Source: an uncultured Actinoplanes sp.
GTDB taxonomy: Bacteria > Actinomycetota > Actinomycetes > Mycobacteriales > Micromonosporaceae
Assembly: GCA_934667465.1 (NCBI GenBank)
Contig: CAKUMG010000127.1
Location: 1 to 10,180 of the forward strand
DNA length: 10,180 nucleotides
Direction: 5' to 3'
A program made the translations under genes and the position numbers. The number at the start of each line of letters is the position of its first letter. Position 1 is the stretch's first letter. Under the pieces are notes generated by a model. That model had not been told where the DNA came from. It saw only the letters and a program-made list of their open reading frames with translations, and searched no databases. Shown in pieces: positions 1 through 6,880 of this stretch.

Positions 1-1365
1 CGCCCCTACCGTCCCGTCCCCGCCCACGGCGACCACCGCGTCGACGCTCCCGGCGGCCGTGCAGGCGGCCAGGCGGGCGTCCTCCAGGGAGCGGGTCTGG
101 TGCTGGTCGACGTCGACCCCGTCGGCCCGCAGCACCGATTTCAGCAGCCAGCGGCGGCGTTGCTCCCCCTCGTCGAGGCGGTAGCCGAACTCGGCATGGC
201 GGAAGTCCTCCGCGGGCCGGGACACGTAGTCGTCGATGACGGCCCGCACCTCGGCGGCGCTGACGGCATAGTCGAACGAGTAGTGCAGGTCGCTCGTGTA
301 GGACCGGGCGCCGACGCCGAGCCCCACCATGCCGTCGTCCTGGCAGCTGTAGTCGGGCCCGTCCTCGACCGGCACGTCCGCGCGCCGGAACTGCCGCATC
401 GACTGCTGCACGTAGCCCGCGTCGGTCAGCACCCGCACCGCATGCCGGTACAGCTCGAGCCGCTGCTCGTCCCAGGCGGAATCCCCGGAAACAGCGGAGG
501 ACCCAGGATCAGCCGGGGATCCAGAAGCAGCTGAGGATCCAGAAACAGCCGGGGATCCGGAAACAGCGGCGGACCCGGACCGAGCCGAGGGCCCGAGGTC
601 CACCGCGGACAGTGCGCTCGCGACAGAACCGGCGGGGGCGCGGCGGCCGAGGCCGGTCAGCGGCCGCACGTACAGCGGGTAGAGGAACAACTCCTCGGGC
701 CGCCACCGCAGCGCCTGGTCGAGCGAGTGCTGCCAGCTGTCGCGGGTCTGGCCGTCGATGCCGTAGATCAGGTCGATGTTGAGCGCCGGCACCCCGGCCG
801 AGCGGATCGCCTCCAGCGCCGCGGTCACCTCCTGGAGCTTCTGCGGACGGACCGCGGCTCGCGCCTCGGCCTCGACGAAGCTCTGCACCCCGATGCTGAC
901 CCGGGTCACGCCGTGCGCCTTGAGGACGGCGAGCCGGTCCGGGGTGGCGGTCGCGGGTGACGTCTCGACCGTGACCGGCACGCCCGTGGCGCCGAGCGTG
1001 CCCTCGATCACCCCGAACAGCTCCTCCAGCTCCGGGGCGGTCAGATAGGTGGGCGTGCCGCCGCCGATCGCCGTCCGCGCGAACCGGGCCTGCGGGCCGA
1101 GTGCCGCCCGCGCCGCGGACGCCTGCCGGGCCACCTGGGCGAGATAGCCGGTCACCTGCTCCGCGGGCGGCCGGACCCGGGTGAACAGGTTGCAGAACCC
1201 GCAGCGCATCTCGCAGAACGGCACGTGCACGTACGCGAAGAGCGCCTCACTCCCCTCCCCCGCCCACACGTCCTCGAGCAGGGGCCGCGGCTCCAGTCTC
1301 CGGTACGCGGTCTTGTGCGGATACGCATACAGATAGCCCTGATAGGGCGACCCGTCGAGACTCAT
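1..1365 (-). CDS. STM4012-family radical SAM protein (HemW-like), 3' end beyond left edge
   Basis: The reading frame is open from the ATG at 1365 to the left edge, giving 455 codons without a stop. The N-terminal half is a radical SAM barrel. Residues 45-58 read YVHVPFCEMRCGFC, so C51, C55 and C58 form the CxxxCxxC [4Fe-4S]/SAM motif. GGGTPT (101-106), VSIGVQSF (156-163) and NIDLIYG (196-202) are the other conserved blocks of the HemW/HemN class. Residues about 245-296 are a low-complexity Ala/Ser/Gly/Pro insert before a HemW-like C-terminal domain (LDEGEQRRRWLL near 397). Such enzymes cleave SAM in the cytoplasm; the substrate of this family is not known to me. The ATG overlaps the stop of the upstream hydrolase gene (ATGA), with a GGGAG ribosome site 4 nt before it. 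The order hydrolase then radical SAM, after ATP-grasp and LRR genes, points to STM4012 rather than true HemW. The family name rests on recalled family features plus gene order. Confidence 0.88.
   Translation of the reverse strand, partial: MSLDGSPYQGYLYAYPHKTAYRRLEPRPLLEDVWAGEGSEALFAYVHVPFCEMRCGFCNLFTRVRPPAEQVTGYLAQVARQASAARAALGPQARFARTAIGGGTPTYLTAPELEELFGVIEGTLGATGVPVTVETSPATATPDRLAVLKAHGVTRVSIGVQSFVEAEARAAVRPQKLQEVTAALEAIRSAGVPALNIDLIYGIDGQTRDSWQHSLDQALRWRPEELFLYPLYVRPLTGLGRRAPAGSVASALSAVDLGPSARSGSAAVSGSPAVSGSSAASGSPADPGSSAVSGDSAWDEQRLELYRHAVRVLTDAGYVQQSMRQFRRADVPVEDGPDYSCQDDGMVGLGVGARSYTSDLHYSFDYAVSAAEVRAVIDDYVSRPAEDFRHAEFGYRLDEGEQRRRWLLKSVLRADGVDVDQHQTRSLEDARLAACTAAGSVDAVVAVGGDGTVGA
478..603. 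repeat. 18-bp tandem repeat inside the radical SAM gene
   Basis: Six to seven head-to-tail 18-bp units run from 478, with plus-strand consensus close to CGGGGATCCRGAAACAGC. Units at 514, 532 and 550 are the most alike; the outer ones (478, 496, 568, 586) are degenerate. Because 18 is a multiple of three, the coding frame is kept. On the minus strand each unit encodes Ala-Val/Ala-Ser-Gly-Ser-Pro or a variant, giving a flexible linker-like insert in the protein. The repeat contains several GGATCC sites. Copy number could vary among strains by replication slippage. Confidence 0.88.
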
Positions 1366-2183
1366 GCCGCTCCCTTCCGCCCGGCACCCGCGCCGAGGAC
1401 GAACTCCGCGTAGGGCACCGTCCACACCGCCTCGTGGCCGACGCGGTGGCCGGTGTGGCCGTCCTCGCCGTACAGCGTGCCGTGGTCCGAACAGATGATC
1501 ACCAGGCACGGCCTGCCGCGGCCGCCCGCCACCGCGAGCAACCGGGGCAGGACCGAGTCGACATAAGCGAGCGCGGCACCGTGACTCTCCCGGTCGTCGG
1601 CGGGCGGTGGCACCGGCGAGTAGTGCCTGTTGGGCTGGTGCAGCGCCGCGACGTTGACGAACGTGAAAAGCGGCCGCTCCGGCTCGAGCCCGCCCACGAT
1701 CTTCTCGAGACGGTCCACCTGGGCGTCGAAGCATGCGGGTGCTGTCACGCCGAACTCCGGCTCCCAATGGGACTCGGCGAACAGGCCGGGCAGCACGCGG
1801 CCGAGCGGCGCCCCGGGGTTGAAGAAGCCGACCCCGCCCAGGCACACCGTGTGATAGCCGGCGGCGGCCAGCGCGGTGGGCAGGTCCGCGGCGTCGAAGA
1901 CCCACGTGCGCGGCCCGCTCGACTCGCTCCCGGCGAAGCGGGCGGCGAACAGCCGCTCGTGCGGCCCGGGCGTCACCGGCGTCGGCAGGAACCCGGCGAA
2001 GAACGCGTGGTGCGCGGCGTAGGTGAAGCTCGCCGGGGTGTGCCGGCGCTCCCACGCCCCGCCGGGCAGCACCCGGGCCAGCTCGGGGGTCCGCCCGGCG
2101 GCGAGGCTCTCGGTGGCGACGTCGTAGCGCAGGGTGTCGAGCGTGACGAGGAGCAGGTCATGGCTGCCGATCAGATCGCGCAC
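1362..2183 (-). CDS. STM4013/SEN3800-family hydrolase (alkaline phosphatase superfamily, sulfatase-like)
   Basis: A 273-residue protein of the alkaline phosphatase/sulfatase fold. LLLVTLDTLRYDV (residues 10-22) supplies the first metal-binding Asp (D16). HTPASFTYAAHHAFFAG (48-64) occupies the place of the nucleophile motif. SDHGTLYGEDGHTGHRVGHE (232-251) supplies the D-H pair (D233, H234) and further His residues (H243, H246, H250). There is no C/S-x-P-x-R formylglycine sulfatase signature, so a threonine or serine such as T54 could be the nucleophile; that is inference. A phospho- or sulfo-ester hydrolase or a phosphotransferase are both possible. No signal peptide is seen, so it is probably cytoplasmic. 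The GTG start at 2183 has a GGGAG site 5 nt upstream and lies 13 nt inside the ATP-grasp gene. Its TGA overlaps the ATG of the radical SAM gene. Salmonella STM4013 belongs to a cluster of the same composition. Confidence 0.88.
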   Translation of the reverse strand: MRDLIGSHDLLLVTLDTLRYDVATESLAAGRTPELARVLPGGAWERRHTPASFTYAAHHAFFAGFLPTPVTPGPHERLFAARFAGSESSGPRTWVFDAADLPTALAAAGYHTVCLGGVGFFNPGAPLGRVLPGLFAESHWEPEFGVTAPACFDAQVDRLEKIVGGLEPERPLFTFVNVAALHQPNRHYSPVPPPADDRESHGAALAYVDSVLPRLLAVAGGRGRPCLVIICSDHGTLYGEDGHTGHRVGHEAVWTVPYAEFVLGAGAGRKGAA

Positions 2184-3274
2184 GCCGGCTCCCGACGGGG
2201 CACGAAACGACCGCCGGCCAGGGCCGCGATCTGTTCCGCATAGGTGTCGCGGCCGCCGGCCAGGATGCCGGGCAGCAGATCACCGAATGCGTTGACCTCG
2301 GCGACCGCGTGCCGCCGCCAGCCCGCACCGAGCATGAGGTCCACCCCGACGTGCAGGCTGCCCGGGAAGCAGGCCGCGACCCGCTCGCACGTGGCCATCG
2401 CCGCCTCCCACTGCGCGGCGCCGGCCGCCGCCCGCACCGCCTCGACGTCGCCGCGGGCGTTGCCGAGGTGCAGGTTGGTCATCGGGCTGCGCGACGTCCG
2501 CACCACCACGTGACGCGGCCGCCCGGCGGTGACGACCACCCGCAGGTCGAGGACCCGGTCGCCGAGGCCCGCCTTGGGGAACCAGCGCTCGGCGTGCAGC
2601 CCGTCGGGGGCGAGCCTGTCCACGATCGCGGCGACCTCGGCCTCGCTGTCGTAGCGGCGCACGCGCAGGTTGTTGAAGAGCCGCCCGCCGGGCGCGGTCT
2701 CGACCGACGTGACCGCCGAGACGCGCGAGCGGCCGAGGGTCAGGGCGAGCACCCCGGAGGCCGACGATCCGTACGCGGGTTTGACGAACACCCGCCCCCA
2801 CCCGGCGCCGCGGGCCGCCTCGCGCAGCGACTCCCAGCCGTCGATCGGCGGCAGCGCCTCGGGCACCGGCACCCCGTGGTCGCGCAGCAGGGCATGGCAG
2901 CGCCGCTTGTCGCCCATGGTCAGCACGTCGCCGGGCGGGTTGAGCAGCAGCCCGCCCCCGGCCGAGACCCGCTCCAGCCCGGCCGCCAGCCCGGCGTGGG
3001 CCGCGGCCTGCCCGACGATCTCACCGTGCTCCGCCACCCGGACCGGCCCTGACGAAACGGACCCGCCGAGCGTGCGGAGCAACACGTCCACCTCGGCGTC
3101 CTCGCCCGGCGAGTCGACGCGCACCGTCAGCTCCGGCCCCGGCACCGGGCCGCCCCGCAGCACGTCGCGCCACGCGAACGCCTCGGGCCGCGGCAGGCCG
3201 GCGGCCTCGGCCGCGGCCAGGAAGCCCCGCACCCGCCGGTTCGCCGGGTTGCCGACGACGCCGAGCCGGATCAT
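2171..3274 (-). CDS. STM4014-family ATP-grasp protein
   Basis: A 367-residue protein with a RimK/glutathione-synthetase-like ATP-grasp architecture. After an N-terminal pre-ATP-grasp region, LLLNPPGDVLTMGDKRR (109-125) matches the segment where these enzymes show NP...DK. VFVKPAYGSSASGV (162-175) carries the ATP-binding lysine K165 and the glycine/serine-rich loop. DLRVVV (243-248), SPMTNLHLGNARGD (263-276), VGVDLML (309-315) and AEVNAFGDLLPG (325-336) give the late motifs, with E326 and N328 as likely Mg2+ ligands. Such enzymes ligate a carboxylate to an amine or thiol using ATP; the substrate here is unknown. The ATG at 3274 is chosen because it overlaps the upstream stop (ATGA) and begins an MIRLGVVGNP strand; an in-frame GTG at 3301 would add nine unconserved-looking residues. 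It sits between the LRR-like gene and the hydrolase gene, overlapping both. Confidence 0.87.
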   Translation of the reverse strand: MIRLGVVGNPANRRVRGFLAAAEAAGLPRPEAFAWRDVLRGGPVPGPELTVRVDSPGEDAEVDVLLRTLGGSVSSGPVRVAEHGEIVGQAAAHAGLAAGLERVSAGGGLLLNPPGDVLTMGDKRRCHALLRDHGVPVPEALPPIDGWESLREAARGAGWGRVFVKPAYGSSASGVLALTLGRSRVSAVTSVETAPGGRLFNNLRVRRYDSEAEVAAIVDRLAPDGLHAERWFPKAGLGDRVLDLRVVVTAGRPRHVVVRTSRSPMTNLHLGNARGDVEAVRAAAGAAQWEAAMATCERVAACFPGSLHVGVDLMLGAGWRRHAVAEVNAFGDLLPGILAGGRDTYAEQIAALAGGRFVPRREPACAI

Positions 3275-4191
3275 TCCGCCACCATCGTGTAGCGGCCCCA
3301 CCGCTCCTCGCTCTGCACGTCGGACACGTCGACCCGCACGCCGGGGAGCTCCGCGACGATCCGCTCGGAGATCTCGGCGCTCATGAAGTGGTGGCTCAGC
3401 GTGAGGGCGGCGAGGTGGTCGAGGGGCTGGCCGGTCAGCAGGGCCTCGCCGCCGGCATCACCCATCATGCCGAGCGAGAGGTCGAGCTCCCGCAGCCGGC
3501 CGACGACCGGCGCCGCGGCGACCGCGGCCGCGATCTCGTCGGCGTTCTCCGCGTTGCGCAGACCGAGATAGGTCAAGGCGGGGAAGACCCGCCCGGACAG
3601 GATCGGGCCCAGGTCCTCGAGGGTCGCGCCGCCGTCGTAGTTCTCCACGCCGAGCCACAGCTCCAGGTGGGTCAGGTGGGGCAGGTCGCACCCGGCCACC
3701 GCGCGGACGATCGCCGGCGGCAGGCCGCCGGCCTGCAGGACGAGCTCGCGCAGGCCCTCGTGGCGCACCGGTTCGAGCACGAGCCCGCTGGTGCCGCGGA
3801 TCCCCAGCCGCTCGAGCGCGGGGAACGCGGCCAGCAGCGGCGTGTAGTCGCCCTGGTTGATCCACGAGATCTCGCACTGCTCCACGGTCATGTCGCCGAC
3901 GAACAGCGAACGCAGCCGCCCGAGCCGCGACGCGTGCCGGATCAGCAGGTCGAGGGGCGGCCGGTTCTCGTAGGCCTCGCCCCACTCGCCGATCACGAGC
4001 GCCACCGGACCGCCGGGGCCGGCCCGCCCCAGCATCCGCTCGAAGGCCGCCTCGAACTGCTCCGGCGGCGCGTCGAACTCCTCGGCCTCGACGCGCCAGG
4101 CCACGGCGGCGGGATCGGCGGGATCCTCCTTCGCGTCCCACCCCAGGATCGGCAGGCCGGCATAGGTCGTCAGGTGCGAAGAGATGGTCAC
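3271..4191 (-). CDS. STM4015-family leucine-rich-repeat-like protein
   Basis: A 306-residue soluble protein with irregular leucine-rich repeats, for example PALERLGIRG (125-134), GLRELVLQ (146-153), PHLTHLELWLG, PALTYLGLRN, RLRELDLSLG and HLAALTLSHH toward the C-terminus. The N-terminus (YAGLPILGWD) precedes the repeats. LRR arrays usually bind proteins or peptides, so a scaffold, substrate-binding or recognition role within this operon is plausible but inferred. No catalytic motif, signal peptide or membrane segment is visible. The GTG start at 4191 follows an AAGGGGAG ribosome site on the minus strand, with short spacing. It is the first gene of the four-gene operon, and its stop overlaps the start of the ATP-grasp gene by ATGA. 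The family call rests on repeat character and on the diagnostic neighbours. Confidence 0.82.
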   Translation of the reverse strand: MTISSHLTTYAGLPILGWDAKEDPADPAAVAWRVEAEEFDAPPEQFEAAFERMLGRAGPGGPVALVIGEWGEAYENRPPLDLLIRHASRLGRLRSLFVGDMTVEQCEISWINQGDYTPLLAAFPALERLGIRGTSGLVLEPVRHEGLRELVLQAGGLPPAIVRAVAGCDLPHLTHLELWLGVENYDGGATLEDLGPILSGRVFPALTYLGLRNAENADEIAAAVAAAPVVGRLRELDLSLGMMGDAGGEALLTGQPLDHLAALTLSHHFMSAEISERIVAELPGVRVDVSDVQSEERWGRYTMVAE

Positions 4192-4325
4192 GGTCTCCCC
4201 TTCGAGGCCGAGGTTGTCCGGTCGCAGGCACCGTAACAGCGCCCTACGACGAAATCGGCCTTGCCAGACCCGCCTGTGGATAATACCCTCGGTAACAATA
4301 CAGTCGTATTGCTAAGGGAGGGCCG
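4192..4325. promoter_or_regulatory. Divergent intergenic promoter region
   Basis: These 134 bases separate the minus-strand STM4015-4012 operon from the plus-strand membrane protein-TetR-dehydrogenase operon, so they must hold both promoters. The right third is clearly AT-richer than its surroundings. A plus-strand GATAAT at 4279-4284 is a candidate -10 element, without a good -35 at the usual distance. On the minus strand TACGGT (plus 4230-4235) and TATTAT (plus 4280-4285) are weak -10 candidates. Assignments are tentative; only the palindrome at 4293-4314 stands out. Confidence 0.55.
4293..4314. promoter_or_regulatory. Candidate TetR-family operator (inverted repeat)
   Basis: Arms TAACAATAC (4293-4301) and GTATTGCTA (4306-4314) flank an AGTC spacer and pair at 8 of 9 positions; the inner CAATAC/GTATTG is perfect. 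It lies just downstream of a possible -10 (4279-4284) and immediately before the AAGGGAGG ribosome site (4315-4322) of the first plus-strand gene. Binding there would block transcription. Its size and symmetry suit a TetR dimer, and a TetR gene is second in the operon, so autoregulation is the simplest reading. An RNA hairpin over the ribosome site is an alternative. Confidence 0.62.
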
Positions 4326-4952
4326 ATGCGGAAACTACTGGCAGCCGAGGCCGCGATGTGGCGTAACCTCTTTCTGTGGCTGCGCCGCCGGCCGGTCGAG
4401 CTGGGCGAGGGTGACCGGGCGTTCGGCTATCTGGGCGGCGTCAAGATGATCCTGATCTTCTTCATCTGCTTCTCGGCGTTCGAGATCCCGCTCTTCGACG
4501 TGATCGTGGCGCACGTCGTGCCGTGGCGGCCGGCTCGGTGGATCGTGCTAGGCCTGGGCGCGTGGGGACTGCTGTGGATGATCGGCCTGTACGCGGGGCT
4601 GAAACTGCACCCGCACGTCGTCACGCGCGCCGCGCTGCGCGTACGGCTGAGCAATGGTGTTGACGTGACCCTGCCGTGGGAGAGCATCGCAAGCGTGACC
4701 AAACGGGTGCGCCCCCTGGCCTCCGGCAAGAGCGTGCAGGAGCTCGACGGCGCGCTGCACGTCGTCGTCAACAGCCAGACCAACGTCGACGTCCGGCTGC
4801 ACGAAGTGGAGACGCTCGTCACGGGCAAGGCGCCGACTGCGGAGCTACGGTTGTACGCGGATGACGCCGACGGTCTGGTCACCGAGGCCCGGTCGCGGCT
4901 CGCGGCGCTTGCGGAGACCGGTTCGCCCGCACGCGCTCGTCCGGCCGCGTGA
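4326..4952 (+). CDS. Two-helix membrane protein with PH-like C-terminal domain
   Basis: A 208-residue protein of unknown function. A basic N-terminus (MRKLL..., RRRP at 20-23) is followed by hydrophobic helices at about 40-64 (begins KMILIFFICFS) and 72-93 (WIVLGLGAWGLLWMIGLYAG). The rest is a cytosolic, beta-rich region (about 94-180). TRAALRVRLSNGVDVTLPWE (100-119) resembles the first strands of bacterial PH-like domains, in which a local sequence sets the level at which a membrane protein is read. An acidic then Ala/Arg-rich tail ends the protein. The ATG is chosen for the AGGGAGG site 4 nt upstream. It is the first gene of an operon with the TetR regulator (13-nt gap) and lies directly behind the palindrome, so it is the most likely regulated target. 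No named family is recognised with confidence. Confidence 0.78.
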   Translation: MRKLLAAEAAMWRNLFLWLRRRPVELGEGDRAFGYLGGVKMILIFFICFSAFEIPLFDVIVAHVVPWRPARWIVLGLGAWGLLWMIGLYAGLKLHPHVVTRAALRVRLSNGVDVTLPWESIASVTKRVRPLASGKSVQELDGALHVVVNSQTNVDVRLHEVETLVTGKAPTAELRLYADDADGLVTEARSRLAALAETGSPARARPAA

Positions 4953-4965
4953 AAGCATCGTGGCC

Positions 4966-5541
4966 ATGCCCCGCAAGACCGATCACCAGGAGCGCCGGAC
5001 CCGGATCGCGGATGCGCTGATGCGCGTCGCCGCCGAACGCGGTCTCGAGGAGGTCAGCCTGCGCCACGTGGCCGCCGAGGCGGGCGTGTCGGCGGGGATG
5101 GTGCAGCACTACTTCCGCACCAAGGCCGAGATGATGCTCTTCGCGATGTCGGTGGTCCGCGAGCGCGGCGAGGAACGGATCGGCGCGGAGGTGGCGCGGC
5201 TGGGCACCGACCCGGCACCGCGCGCCCTGCTGCGTACCATCATCACCACCGCACTTCCCCTCACCGCGGAGACCAGCGCGGACGGCAAGGTGGCCCTGGC
5301 GTTCCTCGCCTACTCGACAGTGCACCCGGCGGCCGCCGAAGCGCTGCGCGTGGACACGGCCGGCATGCTCACCTACCTGGCGAGCCTGATCCCGACGGCA
5401 CGGCCATCCGACGATGCGGCGGCTCTGCTCGCACTGATGGAGGGGCTCGGCCTCTACCTGCTCAGCGGCCACTACACGGCGGAGCAGGCGCTGTCCGCAT
5501 TGGACTCGTTCCTGGACAGGTGTTTTACAGTCGCGGCATGA
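4966..5541 (+). CDS. TetR/AcrR-family transcriptional regulator (BetI-type)
   Basis: A 191-residue repressor of normal TetR length. The N-terminal helix-turn-helix spans about residues 12-57: [20 protein letters not shown], then [20 protein letters not shown] (31-50), followed by RTKAEMM. The sequence [11 protein letters not shown] is the typical recognition helix of the BetI/AcrR subgroup. The C-terminal helical domain (about 80-185), with HPAAAEALR (120-128), would bind a small ligand and dimerise; the ligand is unknown. ATG at 4966 is taken as start; an in-frame GTG at 4960 is possible, and GAAAG at 4951-4955 is the only ribosome-site-like sequence. Its stop overlaps the dehydrogenase ATG (ATGA), so the two are probably co-translated. 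It likely regulates its own operon through the palindrome at 4293-4314. Confidence 0.93.
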   Translation: MPRKTDHQERRTRIADALMRVAAERGLEEVSLRHVAAEAGVSAGMVQHYFRTKAEMMLFAMSVVRERGEERIGAEVARLGTDPAPRALLRTIITTALPLTAETSADGKVALAFLAYSTVHPAAAEALRVDTAGMLTYLASLIPTARPSDDAAALLALMEGLGLYLLSGHYTAEQALSALDSFLDRCFTVAA

Positions 5542-6395
5542 CCGTGGGATTCCTGGGGCTCGGCCTGATGGGGCAGCCGATGGCCCTCAACCTGGTACGC
5601 GCCGGCACGCCCCTGATCGTCTGGAACCGCACCCCCGAACGCACCGTCCCGCTGCGCGAGGCGGGCGCCACGATCGCCGGCACCCCCGCCGACGTCGTCG
5701 CGGCCGCCGATGTGGTCTTCCTCATGCTCGCCGGCCCGGACGCGATCGACGCCGTCCTGTCCACCGTCCCCGACCTCGGCGACACCATCCTCGTCCACAT
5801 GGGAACGACCTCACCCGCCTACTCCGAGCAGCTCGGTGACGCTGTCCGGTCAGCCGGCGGCCGCTACCTCGAGGCGCCCGTCTCCGGCTCCCGCCGCCCC
5901 GCCGAGGAGGGCCGCCTGGTCGCCATGCTCGCCGGCGACCCGGACGACCTGGCCCGCGTACGGCCGCTGCTGGCCCCGATGTGCCACGAGGCCATCGCGT
6001 GCGGCCCGGTCCCCCAGGGCCTGCTCATGAAGCTGGCGGTCAACATCTTCCTCATCACCACGGTCACCGGCCTCGCCGAGACCTGGCACTTCGCCGACCG
6101 CCACGGCCTCGACCCCGACAAGCTCGCCACGGTGCTGAACGCCGGCCAGATGGCCAGCCCCATCTCCCGCGTCAAGACCGCCAAGCTCCTGACCGGCGAC
6201 TTCTCCGCCCAGGCCGCCCTCGCCGACGTCCTGGAGAACAACCGCCTCATCGCGGAACAGGCCGAGGCGACGGGTGTCGCGGTGCCGCTGCTGGACGCCA
6301 GCCACGCCCTCTACCGCGAGGCGGTCGCCCTCGGCCACGCCACCGCCGACATGGCCGCCGTCATCCACGCCCACGAAGCCCGGACGGGGCGGTGA
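5538..6395 (+). CDS. NAD(P)-dependent beta-hydroxyacid dehydrogenase (3-hydroxyisobutyrate dehydrogenase family)
   Basis: A 285-residue enzyme of the 3-hydroxyisobutyrate/6-phosphogluconate dehydrogenase class. [21 protein letters not shown] (from residue 3) holds the Rossmann GLGLMG loop. WNRTPER (29-35) follows strand two; Arg at this place usually favours NADP(H). [14 protein letters not shown] (112-125) is a variant of the substrate-binding signature, with SRRP replacing the usual G-x-x-[10 protein letters not shown] (162-169) carries the catalytic lysine K165 and N169, so it is a dehydrogenase/reductase rather than an imine reductase lacking that lysine. Full length for the family. The native substrate, possibly a small hydroxyacid or semialdehyde such as glyoxylate, cannot be told from sequence. 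ATG at 5538 is chosen over an in-frame GTG at 5520 because it overlaps the TetR stop and starts directly at the Rossmann strand. Confidence 0.93.
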   Translation: MTVGFLGLGLMGQPMALNLVRAGTPLIVWNRTPERTVPLREAGATIAGTPADVVAAADVVFLMLAGPDAIDAVLSTVPDLGDTILVHMGTTSPAYSEQLGDAVRSAGGRYLEAPVSGSRRPAEEGRLVAMLAGDPDDLARVRPLLAPMCHEAIACGPVPQGLLMKLAVNIFLITTVTGLAETWHFADRHGLDPDKLATVLNAGQMASPISRVKTAKLLTGDFSAQAALADVLENNRLIAEQAEATGVAVPLLDASHALYREAVALGHATADMAAVIHAHEARTGR

Positions 6396-6398
6396 ACC

Positions 6399-6872
6399 TC
6401 AGAACAGGACGTTGACGCCGGCTGTCTTGCAGGCAGCGGTGAGGTCGTTGCCGGCCTTCTCGAAACCGGCACCGCTGACCACGGCCGCCGGGTCCGCGTC
6501 GCGCGCCGCCCTGCCCGCCTCCGCGCCGAGCGCCTTCGCGGCGGTGGCCACGGCCCCGTCGTTCGCGGGCGCGGCCGCGGCGGAGACCTTGCTCTCCAGC
6601 TTCTCCAGGATCACCTTGAACCGGGCGGGGGTCGGCTCGTCACCGGAGTTCGACAGCTCGATGAGGTCGTCCTTGAGCTCGTCGCCGATCTGCTGCACCG
6701 ACCTGCACAGCGTCACCTCGCTCACCGGCGCCGCGGCGCTCGGCACCGCCGCTCCGGAGCTCGGCACGGGTGCGGGCGCGGCGTCGGGCTCGGCCCCACC
6801 GTCACTGCATCCGGCGGCCGCCAGGGCGGAGACCACGGTCAACGAAGCAAAGAAAAGCCTGGCACGCTGCAT
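6399..6872 (-). CDS. Small secreted lipoprotein of unknown function
   Basis: A 157-residue protein with a lipoprotein signal: basic MQRAR, a hydrophobic stretch (residues 7-20) and ALAAAGC, with C22 as the lipidation site. An Ala/Pro/Ser linker (23-50) leads to a mostly helical domain. Two cysteines, C56 (TLCRS) and C148 (AACKT), could form a disulfide outside the membrane. I do not recognise the domain; helix-rich anchored proteins of this kind are common in actinobacteria. ATG at 6872 gives a good signal peptide; a GTG at 6896 would extend it by eight residues. There is no clear ribosome site, but TAGCGT lies 8 nt upstream. Its 3' end faces the dehydrogenase with only three bases between the stop codons. 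Confidence 0.85.
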   Translation of the reverse strand: MQRARLFFASLTVVSALAAAGCSDGGAEPDAAPAPVPSSGAAVPSAAAPVSEVTLCRSVQQIGDELKDDLIELSNSGDEPTPARFKVILEKLESKVSAAAAPANDGAVATAAKALGAEAGRAARDADPAAVVSGAGFEKAGNDLTAACKTAGVNVLF

Positions 6873-6880
6873 GATCACGT

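Noticed and set aside
478..603. CRISPR array
   Set aside because: The 18-bp units are directly adjacent with no spacers, keep the reading frame and lie within a coding sequence.
1..1365. True HemW/HemN (heme biosynthesis or heme chaperone) gene
   Set aside because: The barrel is HemW-like, but the conserved order with ATP-grasp, AlkP-fold and LRR genes and the absence of heme genes fit the STM4012 family better.
1434..2243. Long plus-strand frame antisense to the hydrolase gene
   Set aside because: High-GC codon bias opens the opposite frame; the product is Arg/Gly/Ala-rich without family motifs, while the minus strand encodes a clear AlkP-fold protein.
2309..3052. Plus-strand frame antisense to the ATP-grasp gene
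   Set aside because: No recognisable domain, His/Pro/Arg-rich, and fully covered by the well-supported ATP-grasp gene.
3275..3301. GTG at 3301 as start of the ATP-grasp protein
   Set aside because: It adds residues MGPLHDGGG inside the upstream gene; the ATG at 3274 overlaps the stop as ATGA and starts directly at the first beta strand.
3388..4236. Plus-strand frame antisense to the LRR-like gene
   Set aside because: Gln/Arg-rich shadow with no ribosome site; the minus strand has leucine-repeat periodicity and overlapping operon starts.
5850..6374. Minus-strand frame antisense to the dehydrogenase
   Set aside because: Gly/Val/Asp-rich shadow frame; the plus strand has all dehydrogenase motifs.
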